NCBI GenBank assembly: GCA_036397475.1 | Contig: DASWIV010000149.1 | Location: 1-8,204 of the forward strand | Reading direction: 5' to 3' | DNA from: DASWIV01 sp036397475 | GTDB lineage: Bacteria; JAJVIF01; JAPKYR01 | Length of the DNA: 8,204 nucleotides | Shown here: piece after piece, positions 1 to 5,776 of the stretch | Layout of the letters: the number at the start of each line of letters is the position of its first letter | How positions within the stretch are numbered: the stretch's first letter is position 1 | Notes under the pieces: generated by a model | The model's database searches: none | Told to the model about the DNA's origin: nothing | Seen by the model: only the letters and a program-made list of their open reading frames with translations | Position numbers and translations under genes: made by a program

Positions 1-41
1 TCTTCGCTGTAACGTTTTCCATGCTTTTTCTTGTCTGCCAT
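1..41 (-). CDS. IS3-type transposase OrfA, N-terminal fragment (runs off window)
   Basis: The visible start reads MADKKKHGKRYSE and then leaves the window. The basic K/R run followed by (K/R)RYS(E/D)E is the usual opening of the helix-turn-helix OrfA protein of IS3-family transposases (HTH_Tnp_1), which binds the terminal repeats. The start is well defined: GGAGG at 53-49 lies 7 nt before the ATG. In IS3 elements OrfA is normally followed by the DDE integrase OrfB, made by frameshifting; that part lies outside. With only 13 codons visible, other HTH_Tnp_1 transposases remain possible. Confidence 0.65.
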   Translation of the reverse strand, partial: MADKKKHGKRYSE

Positions 42-115
42 GTTCTGGCCTCCGTTTGGTATATTGTAGCGGAAAACCAAAACTCAGACTGGTCCTGTTT
101 TCGGGGAGCAGGTCA
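1..115 (-). mobile_element. Left end of an IS3-family-like insertion sequence (partial)
   Basis: Read on the minus strand, the element starts at 115 with TGACCTGCTCCCCG. This is the 5'-TGA terminus followed by the CCTGCTCCCC type of inverted repeat known from IS3-family elements. About 60 nt of leader follow, with a TACAAT -10-like hexamer at 68-63, then GGAGG (53-49) and the transposase ATG at 41. Only this end is in the window, so neither the opposite inverted repeat nor the 3-5 bp target duplication can be checked. The terminus falls inside the reading frame of the lipoprotein gene (116-579). The family call rests on the end sequence plus the first 13 residues of the transposase; the exact IS group is not assignable. 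Confidence 0.7.
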
Positions 116-579
116 GGGGAAGCAAATTTCCTATCATATTCCCTTAATTCAAATGTATTTGACCAGTCAGATATATCCGCAGTACCGTATTGCGGATTGT
201 TTGTGATTAAGTAAAATTTATCAGGATTGTTTTTACTCATAATAATAATATAAGGATAAATGGTGATTAATCCACCAGTATAGGAAGGGTCATAGGGCTC
301 TATGAATTGCCCAACATGGATTAAGAAATCAGAATTATAAAATGCTTCAGTTAATTTTCCATCTTCGTATAGTTCAAATAAATCCGGGTATCGGCCCATG
401 AAGTAGTTTTGGTCTAATTCAGAATTACGAACATCCAGTACAACTGTTAATGCCGATTCTGAAATATTTAATAACTCATTTAAATCAGAGTCATCGTGAT
501 TGGAATTACTGCAACCGATTATTGTTAAGACAATCAGAAAATTTAGAATTAAAGATGGATATTTAATCAACTTTCTCAT
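116..579 (-). pseudogene. Small lipoprotein of unknown function, interrupted by the IS
   Basis: From ATG at 579 the protein starts MRKLIKYPSLILNFLIVL and continues TIIGC, a signal peptide with lipobox I-I-G-C (Cys24), followed by a polar S/N/D-rich linker. The remaining ~130 native residues are rich in aromatic and acidic residues and match no family I recognise. A strong SD (GGAGGG, 595-590) precedes the start by 10 nt. About 155 codons are native. The frame then continues without a stop through the IS end (SLSFGFPLQYTKRRPE...) and off the window, so a chimeric tail would be made if it is expressed. The gene is much more AT-rich, with many TTA, ATT and AAT codons, than the other genes here, which suggests separate acquisition. 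It is annotated as disrupted because the IS end lies within the frame. The alternative, that the gene naturally ends near 115, has no stop codon to support it. Confidence 0.7.
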
Positions 580-590
580 ATCCCGGGTGC

Positions 591-636
591 CCTCCAGTAA
601 ATTCGCGAGGCTTCAGCCGAGTGAATTTAGTGGAGG
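591..636 (-). promoter_or_regulatory. Inverted repeat that would sequester the lipoprotein ribosome binding site
   Basis: A 14-base arm at 623-636 and a 14-base arm at 591-604 are complementary except for one internal C-C mismatch. A GGCT/AGCC mini-stem sits in the loop (609-618). In the minus-strand transcript the downstream arm ends in TGGAGG, the Shine-Dalgarno of the lipoprotein that starts at 579. Folding would bury the SD by pairing it with CCTCCA of the upstream arm. The complementarity is seen in the sequence; a role in translation control is inference. It could instead be an orphan palindromic repeat. Confidence 0.45.
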
Positions 637-748
637 ATAGTTTAAACCTTATCTCGTAATTAGACCATCAGCCGGGTGCCGCCCATCCGTTAAGGCGGAG
701 AGCTTGCGGGTGTCCTTCTAACCTCTATCACATCTCTCCAAACTCCGA

Positions 749-949
749 TCAACATGAAAGGATTATCCATCCTTCGATCTTCACATCAGTAATCCGCCCG
801 TCCAACCAGAATCCGGCGCACGACCATCGCCCGTCTTCCGGATTTTTCACAAATCCCCTCCGTACGGGATTATTATGATTATACTCCATTTGTCTGCGAA
901 TCGAACCCTCAGAGACCTGCAAGCTCCACTTCCAGACGGCACCCGGATA
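749..949 (-). pseudogene. REP-associated tyrosine transposase (Y1_Tnp), C-terminal remnant
   Basis: The minus-strand frame ending at TGA 751-749 encodes GAVWKWSLQVSEGSIRRQ, then MEYNHNNPVRRGFVKNPEDG, then RWSCAGFWLDGRITDVKIEGW. The block EYxHNNPVRRGxVxxPEDxxWS is the hallmark of the C-terminal part of IS200-like/RayT single-strand transposases, normally written as KLEYIHNNPVRRGLV.PEDW.WSS. The catalytic HUH motif and Tyr of the full ~170-300 aa protein lie upstream in the family, but the frame upstream of about 949 turns into unrelated repeat-like sequence. No start codon with an RBS is present. It is therefore a decayed fragment, and no function is expected from it. Confidence 0.8.
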
Positions 950-1021
950 ACTGGGACTACCGGGTGATGTCCGTGCATACGCAAGGGACTTCTGAATATG
1001 GGGATGCGTGATGGGGATGCC

Positions 1022-1144
1022 GGCGTGGACGCCAGCGCTCCGGGGTTTGGAACGTGTAACGGAGTTTCGCGGGTCCAGTTGTGCGTGATAGGAATCCCGC
1101 GCTCCGGCGTTTAGAGGAAAGCGTGTTAGTCCGCCGCGGCGGAC
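1022..1144. repeat. GC-rich palindromic repeat debris between transposase remnant and cyclophilin
   Basis: This stretch holds a near-perfect hairpin GGCGTGGACGCC (1022-1033), a direct repeat of 14 bases with one mismatch (gcgctccggggttt at 1035-1048 and gcgctccggcgttt at 1099-1112), a CGCGGG/CCCGCG inverted pair around 1068-1101, and a perfect 16-bp palindrome GTCCGCCGCGGCGGAC (1129-1144). A 97-codon minus-strand frame crosses it, but its Arg/Pro/Ser-rich composition and lack of an RBS argue against a gene. It may represent REP-like elements mobilised by the neighbouring transposase type; this is inference. The rest of 950-1224 shows nothing further except a weak stem at 1209-1226 overlapping the cyclophilin stop, with no T-run. 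Confidence 0.45.
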
Positions 1145-1224
1145 GCGTTCCGGCGTAGTCCAGGATTACGCATGGAGCTCTGAAAGATCGACTATCCCCT
1201 GCGTGTATAAGCGCCAACCGGCAC

Positions 1225-1899
1225 TTAAAAGAAAAACTCCTTATATTCAATCCACGCCCGCAGGATCAGGTCCGGCTCGACATCCGCCGGCGTGTACTTG
1301 TCGATATACGTCTTGATCAGTGACAGATTCACATCCTGACCCTCGACTATCTGCCCGAAAACGGTATATCTTCCGTCCAGATGCTGCGTGTTTTCCCTGT
1401 TATGGCAGAAATAGAACTGGCTTCCGGACGATCTTCTCTCAGGATTCACATCGTCCCCTGTCCGCGCCATAGCTGCGCTTCCTGCCTGGTGCGGAAGCCC
1501 GATCTCCGCGGGAAGTTCCCATCCGGGACCGCCGGTACCGTCGCCAAGCGGGTCTCCTCCCTGCGACACAAAGCCCTCGACCACCCGATGAAAGGTCAGG
1601 CCGTCGTAGAAACCATCCTGTATCAACTTCACGAAGTTTGCCGACGTTAAGGGAGCATCGTCGGGATAGACTTCTATCCTGATCTCGCCCCTGGTGGTTT
1701 CAAGAACACAGACGATATTCCTTAATATGTCGACTTCCGAATCGGTAATATTTTCAGGCGGCCATTCAGTGTAATCGCCAAAGATCTCGTCCGGATACCT
1801 GTCGGACAGATATCCTTTTGAGCTGTGATTCGCACTGGCCGGAGATAGAATAAATGCCTGCATCAGCAGTATGCTGAAGAAAATGTTCCACGTTTTCAT
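1225..1899 (-). CDS. Secreted cyclophilin-type peptidyl-prolyl cis-trans isomerase
   Basis: This 224-residue protein should catalyse proline cis-trans isomerisation outside the cytoplasm. Residues 1-23 are a signal peptide (hydrophobic core FFSILLMQAFIL, then SPASA before N24). No lipobox cysteine is present, so it is probably periplasmic. A linker (24-60) precedes the cyclophilin fold (about 61-222). Hallmarks are FHRVVEGFVSQGGD (103-116, catalytic Arg105, Gln113), GDGTGGPG (119-126), SQFYF (160-164) and HLDGRYTVFGQIVEG (173-187). His173 stands where CypA has its cyclosporin-binding Trp, a common bacterial change. The ATG at 1899 is chosen over an upstream in-frame ATG at 1995 because it has an excellent SD (AGGAGAGGTGA, 1915-1905) and begins a proper signal peptide. 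It is transcribed divergently from the large lipoprotein. Confidence 0.93.
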   Translation of the reverse strand: MKTWNIFFSILLMQAFILSPASANHSSKGYLSDRYPDEIFGDYTEWPPENITDSEVDILRNIVCVLETTRGEIRIEVYPDDAPLTSANFVKLIQDGFYDGLTFHRVVEGFVSQGGDPLGDGTGGPGWELPAEIGLPHQAGSAAMARTGDDVNPERRSSGSQFYFCHNRENTQHLDGRYTVFGQIVEGQDVNLSLIKTYIDKYTPADVEPDLILRAWIEYKEFFF

Positions 1900-2113
1900 G
1901 TCTCTCACCTCTCCTGGATATTTTAACAAATTTAATCCGGTTAAAAACCTGATAACTGAATGCGATATATAAAAAAGTACGCGCAAAATGGCCACAGGTG
2001 GCTGGTAAATACAAAAATCACCATTTATGATTCCGGCATGAAATTTGTCCTTGACCTTTGATATTATGTAATGTAACCTTATTGACGCTTCCTTTAACCA
2101 CGCATCTACGTGT

Positions 2114-2136
2114 CCATTTATTAGATGGCTTTTTTT
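2114..2136 (+). terminator. Terminator-like hairpin with T-run in the leader of the large lipoprotein gene
   Basis: CCATTT / AGATGG form a 6-bp stem (one G-T pair) around a 3-base loop, followed by C and seven T (2130-2136). The shape is that of an intrinsic terminator, but the stem is AT-rich and weak. No plus-strand gene ends upstream, and it lies 125 bases before the lipoprotein start. It could be an attenuator in the leader or a leftover of a lost gene. Confidence 0.3.
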
Positions 2137-2218
2137 CGGAGGAGAACCCCCTCAGTCTGAACCAGTTCCTGCATGTCTAAGTTAGTTGATAATTGGTAAC
2201 CGAAATAGAAAACCACAT

Positions 2219-2244
2219 GGAACGCGCCTGTTTACAGGCGCTCC
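2219..2244 (+). promoter_or_regulatory. Leader hairpin immediately upstream of the SD
   Basis: GCGCCTGT (2224-2231) and ACAGGCGC (2234-2241) are perfectly complementary around a TT turn. GGA (2219-2221) and TCC (2242-2244) can extend the stem across a two-base bulge. The helix ends one base before the SD, so it does not bury it. A role as a 5' mRNA stabiliser or protein site is inference. Confidence 0.4.
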
Positions 2245-2245
2245 A

Positions 2246-2251
2246 GGGAGG
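2246..2251 (+). promoter_or_regulatory. Ribosome binding site that fixes the lipoprotein start
   Basis: GGGAGG is followed by nine bases and ATG at 2261. It selects this start over the in-frame ATG at 2186, which lacks an SD and would place 25 polar residues before the signal peptide. Confidence 0.85.
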
Positions 2252-2260
2252 AAAATAAAA

Positions 2261-5200
2261 ATGAGAGGCTTCAGGAGTGCATTTTCTGTACTGTCAGCTC
2301 TCGCCCTGTTAATCTCACTCACGGGATTAATCGGGTGTTCGAATGGTAGTGGCGACCCTGCTTCCCCGCAGGCTAACCAGGAAATTTCCGCAAACACACC
2401 GCCGCCGATGAGCCCGTCGGGCAACTCTGTGGCACTGGGATATTTCCAGTTCGTTTTTGACAACGACACCGTGACTGTCGAACAGGCGGAGCCTGTTCGA
2501 GGTGCCGACGTCAACGTCACCAATTACGCGTCGATTGTCCTCCAGGACATTCACTTCAACGAAGCGGAGCGTAACTGGTACATTACAGCCCAATTAAAAA
2601 ACATCTCTCCGTTTACAGGATACGACGTCTGGATTGTTTTCCATTCCATGGGAAATAAATTCGTGACGAACCAGGACGGATTCATGTGGGCACTGCCGCC
2701 TATATTCCCGCAGCCGACCCGGCTTCCGTTCATTGCATATGGCAAGGACCAGCCGGGAAGAGTGTTTCCCCCGCTGTTCGCCGATACCCGGACGATAATA
2801 ATTCACCAGCCCGAAGGTGTTCCCAAACTTGCACCGATCGGTTTCTGGGTCGACGCAACCATGCAGCAGCGCCATACTCCGGGCGTTGAAAATCTTCATA
2901 TCGCCGAGCCTAATCCGGGCGAATTCAATCTGACCGCTTACGTGTGGGACCACCAATCTCCATCATCCGACCTTGTAGTCATCGCTGACATGGGCGGAAT
3001 TGGCGGCGGAAATGCGGTCCCCATGTTTGACGATGGCCAGCATGGCGATGGTGAAGCCGGGGACGATTACTTCGGCGCAGGTTTCGGGGGCGCCGATCTT
3101 CATGATGGTCCGATTACCATCTACGCTTTCGATCCACAGGGCAACCAGGGCGAGAACGACATCTGGTTCTCACCCAATCCATGCAATGAAGAGCCCTACA
3201 ATATTCCGTTTGAAACAATCGAGAAGGGCGAGAATTCAGGTATTTTCGACCAGGAAAATCATGTTATTTTCAATCCCAACATGTGGGGCGAAATATGGAC
3301 ACAGCATAAGTCCATTTTCGATCCACCACCTCCCCCCCCGGTAATTAATTTTGAAGATAACATCGTGATAGGCATCTGGGGTGGCGAAAGAACCACCAAC
3401 GGACACCATGTAACAATTACACATATTCAGTTCGATCCATGCGATCATTCGCTGGTAGTGTTTTACAAATACACACCACACAATGCCGGATGCGGTCCAC
3501 TTGACGTAATCACCCATCCGTTCCATATCGTGGAAATACCCAAACCAGCCGAGTTCCATGTGTATTTCGAGGGCGAGGAAGTACCTTGCGACGAACAGCC
3601 TCCGGATTGTGTCGAGAATGTTCAGTTCGACACATATATACAGGGAACTCACTCGGGCATACACGATTCGTACGAATTCCTGATTCACGGACCGGATGCA
3701 TTCGAGCAATTATGGACTCAGCATACTAAAGACATGAATCCGCCACCGCCTCCCCCACCGATAAATTTCGAGCAGTTCGATCTTGTCGCGGTCGGTATTG
3801 GTGACAGGCCCAACAGCGGATTCGGGGTTCAGATTAACAAGATCTGTTATCTCGGCAACCAGAAACTTGGCGTGTTCTATACAGAAATGATCCCGGGCAA
3901 AAATTGCGACACCTTGCCAGTAATTACCCAGCCGCATCACTGGGTACTGATTCCCAAGATGAATCTTGTGCCCATGTGGTTCCCAAAAGAGGAAGTTTAC
4001 AATTGTCCTCCGGGCGGATGTGAGCCGGTCGAATGGATGCACAAGGGCGACGGGATGAAATCCTGCGTAGAAGGCGGGAATTACATCATTCACAACGGCG
4101 ATCAGTTGAACGATTACTGGCACCAGATTTACTGTGATAATCCTGACACTCCTCCGCCACCTCCATTCTTCCCGCCGGAAGAAACTATTTTCCTGATCCA
4201 GACCCAGGGATTCCCGACAGGCGGATTCTGGGTGTCGGTCGATGAAGTCTGTATCGACCATGAGCAGAAATATGTGGAAGTAAACTGGACCCTGCACATC
4301 CCGGGCGAGAATTGTGTAGTACCTCAGATTCCCACCAGGCCGTGGATAATGGCTGCGGCTCCCCTGCCGGCTGAAGCCCAGTACGAATGGAATTTTGTCG
4401 GGCATGAAGAAGTTTATCCGTGTCCGGGCGACTGTAATCCTGTTGACTGGGATGTAAAAGCCGACGGTCCGAAATCGTGTGAGCCTCCCGGCATGTTCCC
4501 GATTCCAGGTCCGGACGCATTATTTGACGTCTGGAATGGGATCCATTGCAATAATCCGGACGCTCCTCCGCCTCCGGAGATCGGATGGCAGTTCGAAGCT
4601 CCTTTCCTGATTCAACTGCACGGATATCCGACCACTGGTTATTACATTACCATTGACGATGCGTGCATCGATTTCTCAGCCAAGAGAGTCGAGGTCAACT
4701 GGACCCTGAACATTCCCGGCGTAAATTGTGAAGTCCTGCAGGTTGAAACTCATCCGTGGCTGCTCGGCACAGTATTTGTAGCGAATGGTGTCGACCAGAT
4801 TGACGGGTTCGACTGGGACTTCATCGGAAATGAACTTGTATACGAATGCCCTCCCGGCGACTGTATACCAATGCCATTCCTGAACCCCGCGAACGGAGAC
4901 TGGTCATGCGGTGAAAAAGGAGCATGGGGTTACCAGGGATTCGGGGAGTTATTCCTTGATAAATGGTACCAGGTGAACTGTTATGAACCCGGTAGTGGCG
5001 ATCCTCCGCCACCGGTGCCGGACCATCCCGAACCTCAGAATGGGGAATGGAAGCCATTCATAATCCAGGCCCATGAACAGCTGACCGGTGGATACTGGAT
5101 CTCGATCGACGAGGTCTGCCTCGAAGGCTGCAACGTCAGGGTCGATTACACTCTCCATATCCCGGGACCGGATTGTCCGACAGCCGATGTACTGACACGC

Positions 5201-5689
5201 CCGTGGGCGCTCGGATATGTCGACCTGCCACCGATCGAATGCGATGTCACCTACGAATTCGTAGGCCATGAAGAAGTCTATAACTGCCCTGGCGACTGCT
5301 ACGATTTCGAGACTCTTGCAGGCGGTCAGCACGGCGGAACCGAGCAATTCGGAACCTGGCTCATTACGAATGAAGACCAGCTTCACCAGTACTGGACCAC
5401 TTACCATCCGAACCAGGAAATCCCTGCAATCAATTTCGATGGCGGATGGGGCGCGTACGCGATCCATCTCGGTGAGAGGCATACATCCGGTTACGAAGTC
5501 GAGATCAATTCATTCTGCATCGAGGGTGATTTTACTGAATTCGTACAGGTTGACTGGACTGAATGGATACCGGGTCCCACCTGTCCTGTAGAGCAGGTCA
5601 TGACCTATCCGTGGACATTCGCAACCATGGAACTTGTCGATCTCCCGTACGACGACTTCGGCCATGAAGAAGTCTATAAGTGCGATTGA
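2261..5689 (+). CDS. Large lipoprotein with six tandem PrcB_C-like domains
   Basis: This 1142-residue protein begins with a lipoprotein signal (MRGFRSAFSVLSALALLISL, then TGLIGC with Cys26; Ser27 suggests outer-membrane sorting by the E. coli rule). A low-complexity linker (27-50) and a beta-rich N-terminal region follow. That region contains SPFTGYDVW and, at 257-275, DDGQHGDGEAGDDYFGAGF, an Asp/Gly-rich motif common in secreted Ig-like modules. Six domains follow: 317-450, 451-587, 588-725, 726-868, 869-1013 and 1014-1142. Shared landmarks are a Trp at 346, 485, 620, 758, 902 and 1045, a Pro-rich stretch before [IV]NF, a G...[TS]GG[YF]xxxI strand, IPGxxC, TxPW, and EEVYxC..xxC at the domain ends. 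This matches the PrcB_C fold known from the dentilisin-complex lipoprotein PrcB of Treponema denticola. Family assignment is by motif reading; the function is unknown (surface adhesion or complex scaffolding is a guess). Confidence 0.85.
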   Translation: MRGFRSAFSVLSALALLISLTGLIGCSNGSGDPASPQANQEISANTPPPMSPSGNSVALGYFQFVFDNDTVTVEQAEPVRGADVNVTNYASIVLQDIHFNEAERNWYITAQLKNISPFTGYDVWIVFHSMGNKFVTNQDGFMWALPPIFPQPTRLPFIAYGKDQPGRVFPPLFADTRTIIIHQPEGVPKLAPIGFWVDATMQQRHTPGVENLHIAEPNPGEFNLTAYVWDHQSPSSDLVVIADMGGIGGGNAVPMFDDGQHGDGEAGDDYFGAGFGGADLHDGPITIYAFDPQGNQGENDIWFSPNPCNEEPYNIPFETIEKGENSGIFDQENHVIFNPNMWGEIWTQHKSIFDPPPPPPVINFEDNIVIGIWGGERTTNGHHVTITHIQFDPCDHSLVVFYKYTPHNAGCGPLDVITHPFHIVEIPKPAEFHVYFEGEEVPCDEQPPDCVENVQFDTYIQGTHSGIHDSYEFLIHGPDAFEQLWTQHTKDMNPPPPPPPINFEQFDLVAVGIGDRPNSGFGVQINKICYLGNQKLGVFYTEMIPGKNCDTLPVITQPHHWVLIPKMNLVPMWFPKEEVYNCPPGGCEPVEWMHKGDGMKSCVEGGNYIIHNGDQLNDYWHQIYCDNPDTPPPPPFFPPEETIFLIQTQGFPTGGFWVSVDEVCIDHEQKYVEVNWTLHIPGENCVVPQIPTRPWIMAAAPLPAEAQYEWNFVGHEEVYPCPGDCNPVDWDVKADGPKSCEPPGMFPIPGPDALFDVWNGIHCNNPDAPPPPEIGWQFEAPFLIQLHGYPTTGYYITIDDACIDFSAKRVEVNWTLNIPGVNCEVLQVETHPWLLGTVFVANGVDQIDGFDWDFIGNELVYECPPGDCIPMPFLNPANGDWSCGEKGAWGYQGFGELFLDKWYQVNCYEPGSGDPPPPVPDHPEPQNGEWKPFIIQAHEQLTGGYWISIDEVCLEGCNVRVDYTLHIPGPDCPTADVLTRPWALGYVDLPPIECDVTYEFVGHEEVYNCPGDCYDFETLAGGQHGGTEQFGTWLITNEDQLHQYWTTYHPNQEIPAINFDGGWGAYAIHLGERHTSGYEVEINSFCIEGDFTEFVQVDWTEWIPGPTCPVEQVMTYPWTFATMELVDLPYDDFGHEEVYKCD
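3209..5689 (+). repeat. Six-copy tandem coding repeat (about 390-435 bp per unit)
   Basis: Units begin at about 3209, 3611, 4022, 4436, 4865 and 5300 and correspond to the PrcB_C-like domains. Conserved Trp codons are spaced 417, 405, 414, 432 and 429 bp apart, always a multiple of three. Copies are diverged, but the end of units 5 and 6 is almost identical at DNA level (5264-5287 and 5660-5683, 23 of 24 bases). Units 3-5 form a subgroup with an extra Cys pair (SC...G and [YHN]C.xP) that units 1, 2 and 6 lack. The last unit stops at EEVYKCD, before the second Cys of the boundary motif. Confidence 0.85.
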
Positions 5690-5716
5690 TCGCGCAATAA
5701 AACTTGAAAATTATCT

Positions 5717-5743
5717 GCCCGACCCGAAAGGTCGGGCTTTTTT
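5717..5743 (+). terminator. Rho-independent terminator of the large lipoprotein gene
   Basis: GCCCGACC (5717-5724) and GGTCGGGC (5730-5737) form a perfect 8-bp GC-rich stem with a CGAAA loop, followed by six T (5738-5743), 27 bases after the stop. It isolates this gene from the nitroreductase downstream. Confidence 0.92.
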
Positions 5744-5765
5744 ATATTCAGGAAGCTGAATAGGC

Positions 5766-5774
5766 TGGTATAAT
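5766..5774 (+). promoter_or_regulatory. Extended -10 promoter of the nitroreductase gene
   Basis: TGGTATAAT is a perfect extended -10 (TGnTATAAT), placed just after the upstream terminator. The -35 region at 5747-5752 (TTCAGG) is poor, as extended -10 promoters allow. Transcription would start about 5780-5783, at or just before the ATG at 5783, which implies a leaderless or nearly leaderless message. Confidence 0.55.
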
Positions 5775-5776
5775 CC

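Larger units (their letters stand above)
1900..2260. other. Divergent intergenic region between cyclophilin and large lipoprotein
   Basis: This 361-base region must hold the promoters of both divergent genes. On the plus strand TTGACC (2051-2056) resembles a -35, but no good -10 follows at 16-18 bp (TAACCT is the best). No convincing minus-strand promoter was found. A short inverted repeat GCCAC-AG-GTGGC (1991-2002) could be an operator half-site pair but is short enough to be chance. A terminator-like hairpin (2114-2136) and a second hairpin (2219-2244) lie in the plus-strand leader and are listed separately. Confidence 0.5.

Noticed and set aside
21..206. 61-codon plus-strand reading frame at the left edge
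   Set aside because: It lies antisense over the IS end and the lipoprotein gene and has no SD. The minus-strand frame has a signal peptide and lipobox and explains the region better.
898..907. GGTTCGATTC on the minus strand, like a tRNA T-loop
   Set aside because: The flanking bases cannot form a T-stem, no acceptor or anticodon arms are present, and the stretch is within the transposase remnant coding frame.
957..1250. 97-codon minus-strand reading frame before the cyclophilin stop
   Set aside because: It is Arg/Pro/Ser-rich, has no SD, overlaps the 3' end of the cyclophilin gene and runs over repeat debris. It is most likely a chance GC-rich frame.
1900..1995. Upstream in-frame ATG at 1995 for the cyclophilin
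   Set aside because: It has no SD. ATG 1899 has AGGAGAGGTGA and starts a standard signal peptide.
2051..2079. TTGACC as a -35 of a sigma-70 promoter for the large lipoprotein
   Set aside because: No acceptable -10 lies 16-18 bp downstream, so it is not annotated as a promoter.
2186..2260. Upstream in-frame ATG at 2186 for the large lipoprotein
   Set aside because: It has no SD and would put polar residues ahead of the signal peptide. ATG 2261 has GGGAGG at the right distance.
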